From the NCBI RefSeq assembly GCF_017355955.1, contig NZ_JAFFID010000002.1, positions 1,037,096 through 1,101,095 on the forward strand: a DNA stretch of 64,000 nt, in the 5' to 3' direction. This document shows, piece after piece, positions 26,385 to 33,799 of this stretch. The translations under genes and the position numbers were made by a program. Positions within the stretch are counted from its first letter, which is position 1; the number at the start of each line of letters is the position of its first letter. The notes under the pieces were generated by a model, which was not told the origin of the DNA, ran no database searches, and worked only from the letters and a program-made list of their open reading frames with translations. Source of the stretch: Sabulibacter ruber (GTDB lineage Bacteria; Bacteroidota; Bacteroidia; Cytophagales; Hymenobacteraceae).

Positions 26385-27275
26385 ATGGCATTTGTAAACA
26401 AAAGGAGAACGGCGCTCAAAGGCATTCTGGCCGGTACCGCTGCCTTATCGGCTACGGGTTCCCTGGCCTGCTTTGCGGCCACCGAGAAGGAAGCCGAAAC
26501 GAAATATGCCTTGAAAGGAAACATTAACCACTCGGTCTGCCGCTGGTGCTTCAATGACTTGTCAGTAGAGGAACTGTGCAAAGTGGCGAAGGAAATGGGT
26601 CTGAAGGGCATTGACCTGGTGGGCCCTAAAGACTGGCCTACCCTGCAGAAATACGGGTTGGTGTCTACCATGTGCAACGGTGCGGAAATCAGCCTCACCG
26701 AGGGCTGGAATACCCCGCAGTACCACGCCACTTTGCTGAAAAACTACTCAGACATGATTCCGCTGGTGGCCAAAGCCGGTTACCAGAACCTCATCTGCTT
26801 CAGTGGTAATCGCAAAGGCATGGACGATGAAACCGGTCTGAAAAACTCCGTAGAAGGCCTGAAGAAGTTGCTGCCCCTCGCCGAGAAGCACAAAGTAGTG
26901 TTGGTGATGGAGCTGCTGAACAGCAAAGTGAACCACCCCGATTACCAGTGCGACCGCACCGCCTGGGGCGCAGAGCTGGCCAAACGGCTGGGCTCCGAGA
27001 ACTTCAAGCTGCTCTATGACATCTACCACATGCAGGTAGACGAGGGCAACGTGATCCAGACCATCCGGGATAACCACCAATACATTGCGCACTACCACAC
27101 CGCCGGGGTACCCGGTCGGCACGAGCTGGATGACACGCAGGAACTCAATTATCCGGCCATTATGCGGGCCATCAAAGCCACTGGTTTCAAAGGCTACGTG
27201 GCGCAGGAGTTCATCCCGCAGGCCAAAGACAAGCTGCAATCTCTGAGGCAAGCCGTTCAGATTTGTGATGTCTGA
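26385..27275 (+). CDS. Hydroxypyruvate isomerase-family TIM-barrel protein
   Basis: 296 residues, AP endonuclease 2 / xylose isomerase-like barrel. N-terminus KRRTALKGILAGTAALSATG is a Tat-like signal, so the protein probably works in the periplasm. Metal-site residues are visible as VMELLN (Glu near 170), LLYDIYHMQVDEG (Asp and His near 206-212), HTAGVPGRHELDD and YVAQEFIPQ (terminal Glu near 277). The hydroxypyruvate-isomerase name is a family label; in this context a keto-sugar epimerase or isomerase is more likely. In operon with the MFS gene. Confidence 0.88.
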   Translation: MAFVNKRRTALKGILAGTAALSATGSLACFAATEKEAETKYALKGNINHSVCRWCFNDLSVEELCKVAKEMGLKGIDLVGPKDWPTLQKYGLVSTMCNGAEISLTEGWNTPQYHATLLKNYSDMIPLVAKAGYQNLICFSGNRKGMDDETGLKNSVEGLKKLLPLAEKHKVVLVMELLNSKVNHPDYQCDRTAWGAELAKRLGSENFKLLYDIYHMQVDEGNVIQTIRDNHQYIAHYHTAGVPGRHELDDTQELNYPAIMRAIKATGFKGYVAQEFIPQAKDKLQSLRQAVQICDV

Positions 27276-27280
27276 GGTGC

Positions 27281-27320
27281 TTGTTTTTCGCTTGAAATCA
27301 GAAAATTACCCGTTTTTCAA
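27281..27320. repeat. Dispersed palindromic repeat, inverse orientation
   Basis: TTGTTTTTCGCTTGAAATC / AGAAAATTACCCGTTTTTC; on the other strand it reads AACGGGTAATTTTCTG. It starts 5 bases after the preceding stop. Confidence 0.4.
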
Positions 27321-27341
27321 CTTCGCTTTAACCCGAAATAA

Positions 27342-28304
27342 ATGAACAACAGAAGATCTTTTTTACAGAAGCTAGGGCTTCTTTCCGTGGGGGTTGCCGT
27401 TGCGCCCTCTTTGCTCACCTCCTGCGATTCTTCCAACCAAAACCAGGGAACGGCCTCTTCCACAGCCGAGTCCAGCAGCGCTAACACCTCTGGCGGAAGC
27501 AGCGCCGCTGCCATCCGCGACATCGGTATTCAGCTGTACACCCTGCGCGATTTCCTGCCCAAAGACCCTAAAGGCGTGATTGGCAAAGTGGCGCAGGCCG
27601 GCTACAATGACGTGGAAACCTACGGCTACTCTACCCAAACCGGCTACTGGAACCTGGAGCCCAAAGCGTTCAAACAGCTCTTGGCCGACAACAAACTGGT
27701 GTCTACCAGCGGGCACTATGATTTTGGCCAGTACATGAAAGACGGCAACACCGATATTGTGAAGCGCTACATTGAGGCGGGCAATATTGTGGGCCACAAA
27801 TACATTACGGTGCCTTATCTGGGCGAGGAACTGAGAAACAGTGCCGATGCCTACAAAAACATTGCGGAGAAGGTGAACAAAGCCGCCGAGCTGTGTAAAG
27901 CCTCTAACCTGAAACTGGCCTACCACAACCATGATTTCGAGTTCAAGCAATACGGCAACACCACCGGCTACGACATCCTGCTCAAAGAAACCGATCCGGC
28001 GCTGGTAAGCTTCGAGGCCGATTTATTCTGGATGGAAAAAGCCGGCCGCAAACCGGTAGACATGTTCCGCCAGAACCCGGGCCGTTTTGTGATGTGGCAC
28101 GTGAAAGACATGGACAAAAACTCGCCAGACCTGAACACCGAGGTAGGCACCGGTTCCATTGACTACAAAGCCATCTTCGCGCAGGCCAAAACCTCCGGCG
28201 TGGACCGCATCTTCGTGGAGCAGGAAAACTTTGCCGCCTCCAAGGACCCTTACCAAAGCATCAAACAAAGCCGTGACTACGTGAAAAATACGTTGCTGGC
28301 TTAA
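27342..28304 (+). CDS. Sugar phosphate isomerase/epimerase-family protein
   Basis: 320 residues, a second TIM-barrel isomerase of the AP endonuclease 2 superfamily. NNRRSFLQKLGLLSVGVAVAPSLLTSC combines a Tat RR motif with a lipobox (Cys28), then a Ser/Ala/Thr linker and the barrel from about residue 60 (IGIQLYTLRDFLPKDP). Metal and substrate positions: LAYHNHDFEFKQ, VSFEADLFWME, MWHVKDMD and FVEQENF. Related genes next to GMC and DUF1080 genes take part in 3-keto-glycoside breakdown. Last gene of the cluster; two strong hairpins follow. Confidence 0.9.
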   Translation: MNNRRSFLQKLGLLSVGVAVAPSLLTSCDSSNQNQGTASSTAESSSANTSGGSSAAAIRDIGIQLYTLRDFLPKDPKGVIGKVAQAGYNDVETYGYSTQTGYWNLEPKAFKQLLADNKLVSTSGHYDFGQYMKDGNTDIVKRYIEAGNIVGHKYITVPYLGEELRNSADAYKNIAEKVNKAAELCKASNLKLAYHNHDFEFKQYGNTTGYDILLKETDPALVSFEADLFWMEKAGRKPVDMFRQNPGRFVMWHVKDMDKNSPDLNTEVGTGSIDYKAIFAQAKTSGVDRIFVEQENFAASKDPYQSIKQSRDYVKNTLLA

Positions 28305-28322
28305 GTCACCCGGTACATACCA

Positions 28323-28379
28323 AAAACAGAACGGCATACCTTGCTTCCCATCTGGAAGCAAGGTATGCCGTTCTGTTTT
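28323..28379 (+). terminator. Terminator with 26-bp perfect stem
   Basis: Arms 28323-28348 and 28354-28379 are perfect complements with a 5-base loop (CATCT); the right arm ends CTGTTTT. It lies 18 bases after the last gene of the catabolic cluster. Confidence 0.85.
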
Positions 28380-28409
28380 ATGCCTATTTCTTTAGAAATA
28401 GGCATAAAA
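28376..28409. repeat. Second hairpin abutting the terminator
   Basis: TTTTATGCCTATTTC (28376-28390) pairs perfectly with 28395-28409 around a TTTA loop. It shares its first four bases with the right arm of the preceding hairpin, so the two cannot form completely at once. Confidence 0.8.
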
Positions 28410-28429
28410 CAAACAAGAAATTTCCACTC

Positions 28430-28929
28430 CGTCCGCAGGACGATGAAAGCAATGCAGTGGTTCATGCCCAAATTCGGCTCTTGCCCGAAAGCCCCTGTTG
28501 GGCGCCTGCGTAACCCAACAGGGGCTCTGGGGCAAGCATTGGCGTCTCCAGTGGCAATGGCCCACGCTCCCTACACAGCAGAGGACGGTGCCCGGTGGTA
28601 CCTATCCGAAGCCTCACTGTTTGAGCGTCAGCGAGTTTGAGGCTTCTTGATTCTTTTGGTTACTTTTCTTATCAAGGAGAAAAGTGACAAACGCCCGCAG
28701 AGCGCAGCTGAAGTCCAGAAGTTAGAGAGAAGGTAATAGGAAGTAGCGGCTTAAGGGGCAGATTGGGTTGTTGGTGAGAACACCAACAACGGCGGACGGC
28801 TGGCGAAACAGCAATTAATAAAGAAAGGCACGGAAGTAACTTCCGCGCCATAGAAGGCAAAGAGGTTTGAGGCTAGCGCCTCACTGATTTGCAAACTTCA
28901 GACCATGGTAGGTCCAAGTCTCAGACTTG
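28430..28929. repeat. Hairpin train, copy 1
   Basis: About 500 bases homologous to 33008-33552. In order: CGTCC-GCA-GGACG (28430-28442); 12-bp stem 28491-28502/28514-28525 with loop CGCCTGCGTAA; 9-bp stem 28608-28616/28638-28646 with a 21-base loop; GTTACTTTTCT/AGAAAAGTGAC (28659-28688); GTTGTTGGTG-AGAA-CACCAACAAC (28767-28790); CGGAAGT-A-ACTTCCG (28831-28845); TGAGGC-TAGC-GCCTCA (28868-28883); CAAGTC-TCA-GACTTG (28915-28929). No coding frame spans it. Confidence 0.85.
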
Positions 28930-29038
28930 AACCATAGGGAAAAAGAATCATTGGCAGGTGTAAACATCTCCTTTGGCCCCCTTCAAAGGGGGAATCTGCG
29001 GTACGTAAGCGTAGGTTAGGTTGTACACGCCTGATTCC

Positions 29039-29073
29039 ATTTCGGGTTTGTTTTCGGAAAATAGGCCCGAAAT
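29039..29073. repeat. Dispersed palindromic repeat
   Basis: ATTTCGGG (29039-29046) pairs with CCCGAAAT (29066-29073) around TTTGTTTTCGGAAAATAGG. Confidence 0.6.
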
Positions 29074-29114
29074 GTGAATTCCTGTCTTCTTAGAAAGCAA
29101 CAGATTTTTGCAAG

Positions 29115-29156
29115 GGGAACTGAGGAGACAAGGCATGCCTTGTCTCCTCAGTTCCC
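29115..29156. repeat. 42-bp perfect palindrome
   Basis: Loopless palindrome centred at 29135/29136; each 21-base arm contains GAACTGAGGAGACAAGGCA. The central GAGACAAGGC/GCCTTGTCTC core is shared with 16066-16088. Confidence 0.85.
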
Positions 29157-29283
29157 AATATTTCTTACCGGGTAAGTGGTGCTTCTTAATAAGAGGATTT
29201 TCGAACAGATGCTAAATCATCCATAAAATTTAGAAACAATCCTTATCTTCACCAATCCCAAACACACCACTAACCCTTTATTT

Positions 29284-32200
29284 ATGAAGCAGTTTTTTAC
29301 CAACCATGTCTCTGGCTGGCGGAAACCCGTGTTGCTGCTTTGCACGTTAGGGCTGTTCGTGGAGCCGTCCATGGCCCAGAACGCACCTGCGCCTGCCAAG
29401 AAAGACAACCCCAAAAAAGAAGAGAAAAAGGACCTGCCGTTGGAGGCGGGCCGCACCATTGACATCAAAACCAACGAGGGCTCCTGGCTTGCGCTGGATG
29501 TGCACCCCAACGGGAGCCAGATCATCTTCAGCTTGCTGGGCGATTTGTACCTGCTACCCATAGGCGGCGGAAAAGCCCAGCAGCTCACCGAAGGCATGGC
29601 CCTGGATGTGCAGCCACGTTTCAGCCCGGACGGGAAGTCTATTGTGTTCCTTTCGGACCGCGACGGGAATGACAACGTTTGGATCATGGATCTGGCTACC
29701 AAGAAAACCCGCCAGATCAGCAAAAGCAAGAATGAGAACTTTCAGGCGGCCGAGTGGACGCCAGACGGCGAGTACCTGGTGGTGTCGCAGGGGCGCCGTA
29801 ACCTGAAACTGCACCTGTACCACAAAGACAGCGGCAGCGGAACGGCGTTGATCAAAACCCCGGAGACTTTGAAGACCGTGGAGCCCGCCTTCGGGAAAGA
29901 CAGCCGGTACATCTGGTATTCGCGCCGGACAGGGGCCTGGAACTACAACGCGCAATTACCGCAGTACCAGCTGGCCACGTTTGACCGCGAAACCGGTGAG
30001 ACCGATACCAGAACCTCGCGCTACGGCTCGGCGTTCTCGCCAACCTTGTCGCCAGACGGTACTATGCTGGTGTACGGAACCCGCTACAATAACCAGACCG
30101 GCCTGATTGTACAGAACCTGAAATCCGGCGACGAGAAGTGGCTGGCGTATCCGGTGCAGCGCGACGAGCAGGAATCCATTGCGCCGCTGGGCGTGTTGCC
30201 GGCCATGTCGTTCACGCCAGACAGCAAAGAACTGGTGGCGTCTTACGGTGGTAAAATCTACCGCATTCCGGTGAACGGCGGGGCGGCCAAGGAGATCCCG
30301 TTTGAGGTGGATACCAAAATTGCCATCGGTCCGAAACTGGAATTCAAATACCCCATCAACGACGATAAAACCATGAAGGTGACGCAGATCCGCGATGCGG
30401 CTATGTCACCAGATGGCAAGCGCCTGGCCTTTACCGCGCTGGATCGCTTGTACGTAACCGAGTACCCCAACGGTACGCCTAAACGCGTTACCACCAATGA
30501 TTTCACCGAGGCTCAGCCTGCCTGGTCGCCCGATGGCAAGGAACTGGTGTTTGTGACCTGGCACGAGAAAACCGGCGGCGCTATCTACAAAGTGGCCGCC
30601 AACGGCAAAGGAAAACCGGTGAAGTTGAGCCAGGAGAACTCGGTGTTCCAGGAGCCGGTTTGGTCGCCTAAAGGAGACAAGATTGTGTTCGTGAAAGGCT
30701 CAGCGCAGACTTACCGCGAATCGGCCGGTCCGGGTGCGTTTGATTCTCGCCAGACCATCAACTGGATTTCGTCTAAAGGCGGACCCAGCACGTTTGTGAC
30801 CAAGGCCAACCTGGGCGCGAACCCGCACTTTGTGCAAGGCGATGACCGCATTTACCTGTACAGCTCCTCGGACGGGTTGATTTCTATCCGCTGGGATGGT
30901 ACTGATAAGAAGCCGTACGTGAAAGTGAAAGGGATCACCACCTTCGGATCGTTCGCCGATATGCTGGAAGAAGAAATGAGCCACAACACGCACGTAAACG
31001 AGCGTGAGCCGCAAATGCAGGCTTCTACCGCTACTACGGTAATCAAAGCCCCTAAAGGCGACAAAGCCCTGGCCTTGATCAACAACGAGATTTACGTGGT
31101 GACCATTCCGTTTGTGGGTGGTGAAACGCCAACTATATCCGTAGCCGATGTAGCCAGTTCTTCTTTCCCAAGCTGGAAGTTGACCGATATTGGGGGTCAG
31201 TTCCCAAGCTGGTCTGCGGATGGAAAATCTGTGTACTGGTCCATCGGGAACGCGTTCTTCGCTTATAACTTAGACCAGGCCTTCGCGAAGAAACGCGAGA
31301 TGGAGGCTGCCGAGGAGCTGAAGAAAGAAGCCAAGCCAAGCACTGAAGCTAAGAAAGACAGCACCGGCGCCAAAGAAGCCGTGAAGATTGAAGGCTACAA
31401 GCCGGTGGAAACCAGAATTGCTATCACAGTGCCGCGTGACATACCAACCGGAAATATCCTATTGCAGGGTGCCCGCATCATCACCATGAACGGCGATGAA
31501 GTGATTGAAAACGGCGACATCCTGATCCAGGACAACCGCATCAAAGCCGTAGGTGCTTCGGGTACCTTATCTGTGCCGCAGAACGCCACTGTGATGGACG
31601 TGAAAGGCAAAACCATCACGCCGGGCTTTGTGGATACCCACGCGCACATGTGGCCACGTTGGGGTGTGCACTCCAACCAGGTGTGGATCTACGCCGCTAA
31701 CCTGGCCTACGGCGTCACCACCACCCGCGACCCACAAACCGCCACTACAGACGTACTGACCTACTCAGACATGGTGGAAACCGGCAAAATGATTGGGCCG
31801 CGCGTGTACTCTACTGGTCCAGGCGTTGGTTACTGGTCCTACAACCTGAAGAGCCTGGATCACGCCAAGAGTGTGCTGAAGCAGTACTCAGACTACTACA
31901 ACACCAAGACCATTAAAATGTACCTGGTGGGTAACCGCCAGCACCGTCAGTGGATCATTATGGCGGCCAAAGAGCAGGGCCTGATGCCTACCACCGAAGG
32001 CGGTTTGGATTTCAAACTGAACCTGACGGAGATTCTGGATGGCTACCCGGGCCACGAGCACTCGTACCCCATCTATCCGCTGTACAAAGATATGATTGAT
32101 TTCGCGTCTAAGTCGCAGATTGCCTACACGCCAACTTTGTTGGTGGCGTACGGCGGCCCTTGGGCCGAGAACTACTACTACGCCACCGAGAACCTGGCCG

Positions 32201-32706
32201 GCGACAAGAAACTGAACTACTTCACGCCGAAAGTGGAGCTGGATGAGAAGTCTCGCCGCAGAGCCGGTTGGTTCATGAAAGAAGAGCACGTGTTTGACAA
32301 ACATGCCCAGTTTGTGGATAACCTGGTGAAAGCCGGTGGTCTGGCTGGTGTGGGTTCACACGGTCAGTTGCAGGGCTTGGGTTACCACTGGGAACTGTGG
32401 TCTATCCAGTCGGGAGGCATGAAGAACCTGGATGCCTTGAAAGTAGCCACCATCTTGGGTGCGAAATCCTTGGGCTTAGACGGTGACCTGGGATCTATCC
32501 AGAACGGCAAACTGGCGGATCTGGTGATCATGGACCAGAACCCGCTGGAGAACATCCGCAACACCAACACCATCAAATACGTGATGCGCAACGGTCGTCT
32601 CTACGATGCCAACACGTTAGATGAACTGGCTCCAACCAAAAAGAAAGCCCCTGATTTTGACTGGCACAGCGCCCTTCCGCTGGGCGTGCCCGGTATTCAG
32701 GAATAA
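29284..32706 (+). CDS. TolB-propeller/amidohydrolase fusion, exported
   Basis: 1140 residues. A signal peptide (cleavage probably at SMAQ-NAP, residue 32) is followed by a TolB/PD40-type beta-propeller (about 55-690; repeated SPDGK-IVFLSDRDG-like blades such as FSPDGKSIVFLSDRDGN and WSPDGKELVF). A charged Glu/Lys/Ala linker precedes the C-terminal metal-dependent hydrolase barrel (about 715-1100): ITPGFVDTHAHMW gives the HxH metal pair, followed by GHEHSYPIY and GVGSHGQLQG, and NGKLADLVIMDQNPL closes the fold. The family is exported in Bacteroidota and thought to act on peptides or amides; substrate unknown. Monocistronic, with a terminator at 32723. Confidence 0.92.
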   Translation: MKQFFTNHVSGWRKPVLLLCTLGLFVEPSMAQNAPAPAKKDNPKKEEKKDLPLEAGRTIDIKTNEGSWLALDVHPNGSQIIFSLLGDLYLLPIGGGKAQQLTEGMALDVQPRFSPDGKSIVFLSDRDGNDNVWIMDLATKKTRQISKSKNENFQAAEWTPDGEYLVVSQGRRNLKLHLYHKDSGSGTALIKTPETLKTVEPAFGKDSRYIWYSRRTGAWNYNAQLPQYQLATFDRETGETDTRTSRYGSAFSPTLSPDGTMLVYGTRYNNQTGLIVQNLKSGDEKWLAYPVQRDEQESIAPLGVLPAMSFTPDSKELVASYGGKIYRIPVNGGAAKEIPFEVDTKIAIGPKLEFKYPINDDKTMKVTQIRDAAMSPDGKRLAFTALDRLYVTEYPNGTPKRVTTNDFTEAQPAWSPDGKELVFVTWHEKTGGAIYKVAANGKGKPVKLSQENSVFQEPVWSPKGDKIVFVKGSAQTYRESAGPGAFDSRQTINWISSKGGPSTFVTKANLGANPHFVQGDDRIYLYSSSDGLISIRWDGTDKKPYVKVKGITTFGSFADMLEEEMSHNTHVNEREPQMQASTATTVIKAPKGDKALALINNEIYVVTIPFVGGETPTISVADVASSSFPSWKLTDIGGQFPSWSADGKSVYWSIGNAFFAYNLDQAFAKKREMEAAEELKKEAKPSTEAKKDSTGAKEAVKIEGYKPVETRIAITVPRDIPTGNILLQGARIITMNGDEVIENGDILIQDNRIKAVGASGTLSVPQNATVMDVKGKTITPGFVDTHAHMWPRWGVHSNQVWIYAANLAYGVTTTRDPQTATTDVLTYSDMVETGKMIGPRVYSTGPGVGYWSYNLKSLDHAKSVLKQYSDYYNTKTIKMYLVGNRQHRQWIIMAAKEQGLMPTTEGGLDFKLNLTEILDGYPGHEHSYPIYPLYKDMIDFASKSQIAYTPTLLVAYGGPWAENYYYATENLAGDKKLNYFTPKVELDEKSRRRAGWFMKEEHVFDKHAQFVDNLVKAGGLAGVGSHGQLQGLGYHWELWSIQSGGMKNLDALKVATILGAKSLGLDGDLGSIQNGKLADLVIMDQNPLENIRNTNTIKYVMRNGRLYDANTLDELAPTKKKAPDFDWHSALPLGVPGIQE

Positions 32707-32722
32707 CCTTTCTGATGTTTTG

Positions 32723-32757
32723 AAAACGCCTCACCTGCTAAGCGGGTGAGGCGTTTT
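32723..32757 (+). terminator. Terminator of the amidohydrolase gene
   Basis: AAAACGCCTCACC (32723-32735) pairs with GGTGAGGCGTTTT (32745-32757); a T-rich tail follows. Confidence 0.85.
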
Positions 32758-32796
32758 TGTTTTGGGGCTGGTTTTGGAAGTTGGGCTTGAAACGGG
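32757..32796. repeat. Dispersed palindromic repeat, degenerate copy
   Basis: TTTGTTTTGGGGCTGGTTTT-GGAAGTTGGGCTTGAAACGGG, directly after the terminator. Confidence 0.45.
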
Positions 32797-32797
32797 A

Positions 32798-32841
32798 TTG
32801 GCGGAGACACTCGTAGGAGCTGCGCACACTACGAGGTCTTT
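32798..32841. repeat. 44-bp dispersed repeat, copy 2
   Basis: Identical over 44 bases to 15931-15974, including the CTCGTAG/CTACGAG inverted repeat. Confidence 0.85.
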
Positions 32842-32877
32842 GGAGCAGCGTCATTGCTGGAGCACGGAGATTGAAGT

Positions 32878-32942
32878 CGCTGGCGCGAGACTCCAGTCTC
32901 GTGACCTGGGATGATGCGAGTCTCCAGACTCGCCGAGAACCA
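32878..32942. repeat. CGAGTCTCCAGACTCG-type palindromes, copy 2
   Basis: Starts GCTGGCGCGAGACTCCAGTCTCG and carries CGAGTCTCCAGACTCG about 30 bases later; matches 24848-24911 including the spacing and the GAACCA end. Confidence 0.7.
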
Positions 32943-33007
32943 GAATAAAAAATATGGTTATCTCGGCCCTACCTCCTGGTGTATTTCTTGCCTCATTTCC
33001 CAATTTT

Positions 33008-33552
33008 CGTCCGGAAGGACGATGCAGGCATTGCAGCGGTTCCAGAACCAAGGGAGGAACATGTAGGGAGGCGGAGGTTGGGCGCATGCGTAACCCAACC
33101 TCCGCTGACCGCAAGCAGTGGCTCCTCAATTGGTAGTTGCGTAGGCTAGCTATGCAACAGAGGACGGTGGCCAGGTGTCACCATGATGAAGAAAAGACTG
33201 TCTGAGCGGCAGCGAGTTTCTTTTCTTCTTGATTCTTTTGGTTACTTTTCTCATCAAGGAGAAAAGTGACAAACGCGGGCAGACCGCGGCTGCAGCCCTT
33301 AGGCTTGGTATGGAAGGGAATAGGAAGTAGGAGCTTAAGTTAGGTAGAGGCGCAGTTTGGGTTGTTGGTGAGAACTCCAACAACGGCGAACGACGGCGAA
33401 CGGGAGTTTGTAAGGAAGGAAGTAGGAAGCAAAGGCAGAAGAAAGTGAGTCACGGAAGTAAATCCGCGCCATAGTGCCCATAGTGATTATGAGGCTGGTG
33501 CCTCACTAAAGTTGCAAACTTCAGACAATAATAGGTCCAAGTCACAGACTTG
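33008..33552. repeat. Hairpin train, copy 2
   Basis: About 545 bases homologous to 28430-28929 with the hairpins in the same order: CGTCC-GGAA-GGACG (33008-33021); 12-bp stem 33071-33082/33094-33105, loop CGCATGCGTAA; 10-bp stem 33188-33197/33219-33228, 21-base loop; GTTACTTTTCT/AGAAAAGTGAC (33241-33270); GTTGTTGGTG/CTCCAACAAC with one mismatch (33361-33384); CGGAAGTAAATCCG (33453-33466); TGAGGC-TGGT-GCCTCA (33490-33505); CAAGTC-ACA-GACTTG (33538-33552). Confidence 0.85.
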
Positions 33553-33619
33553 AACCAGGAAGGAGGGGGGAGAACAGTAAGTATCTCCTTCGCTGCCTCT
33601 AAGGTCACAATCTGCTGAA

Positions 33620-33664
33620 AAACTGTTTTTGGTCTATTTTCTGCAAAACAATCTTAAAACCTCA
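33620..33664. repeat. Dispersed palindromic repeat
   Basis: AACTGTTTTTGGTCTATTTTC followed by TGCAAAACAATCTTAAAACCT; imperfect arms. Confidence 0.5.
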
Positions 33665-33743
33665 TTCCTGAAACAGCCCAGAAACGCTTTCGCTCCAGCC
33701 ATAACTTTTCAGCGCAGAAAGGAGGATGCTTAGGTCCATAAAA

Positions 33744-33777
33744 AAAAGGAGGCTCCTTTTGAAAAGAGCCTCCTTTT
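33744..33777 (-). terminator. Terminator of the T9SS surface operon
   Basis: AAAAGGAGGCTC (33744-33755) pairs with GAGCCTCCTTTT (33766-33777). Read on the minus strand it ends in a run of seven Ts. It lies 22 bases after the OmpA-gene stop. Confidence 0.85.
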
Positions 33778-33799
33778 GAGAAAACGGTTCTAAATTAGC

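Larger units (their letters stand above)
28305..29283. other. Gene-free 979-base region of hairpins and repeats
   Basis: Between the catabolic cluster and the amidohydrolase gene. It contains two terminator-like hairpins, hairpin train copy 1 (28430-28929), a CCCCCTTCAAAGGGGG palindrome near 28976, a GTTTTC repeat (29039), a 42-bp palindrome (29115) and about 130 bases of AT-rich promoter region. Short open frames exist but cut across the hairpins and are not credible. Confidence 0.6.
32707..33799. other. Gene-free 1.1-kb region of repeats
   Basis: Between the amidohydrolase and the convergent T9SS operon. Successively: terminator, GTTTTC repeat, 44-bp repeat, CGAGTCTCC palindromes, hairpin train copy 2, another GTTTTC repeat and the terminator of the OmpA gene. 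No credible gene. Confidence 0.6.
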
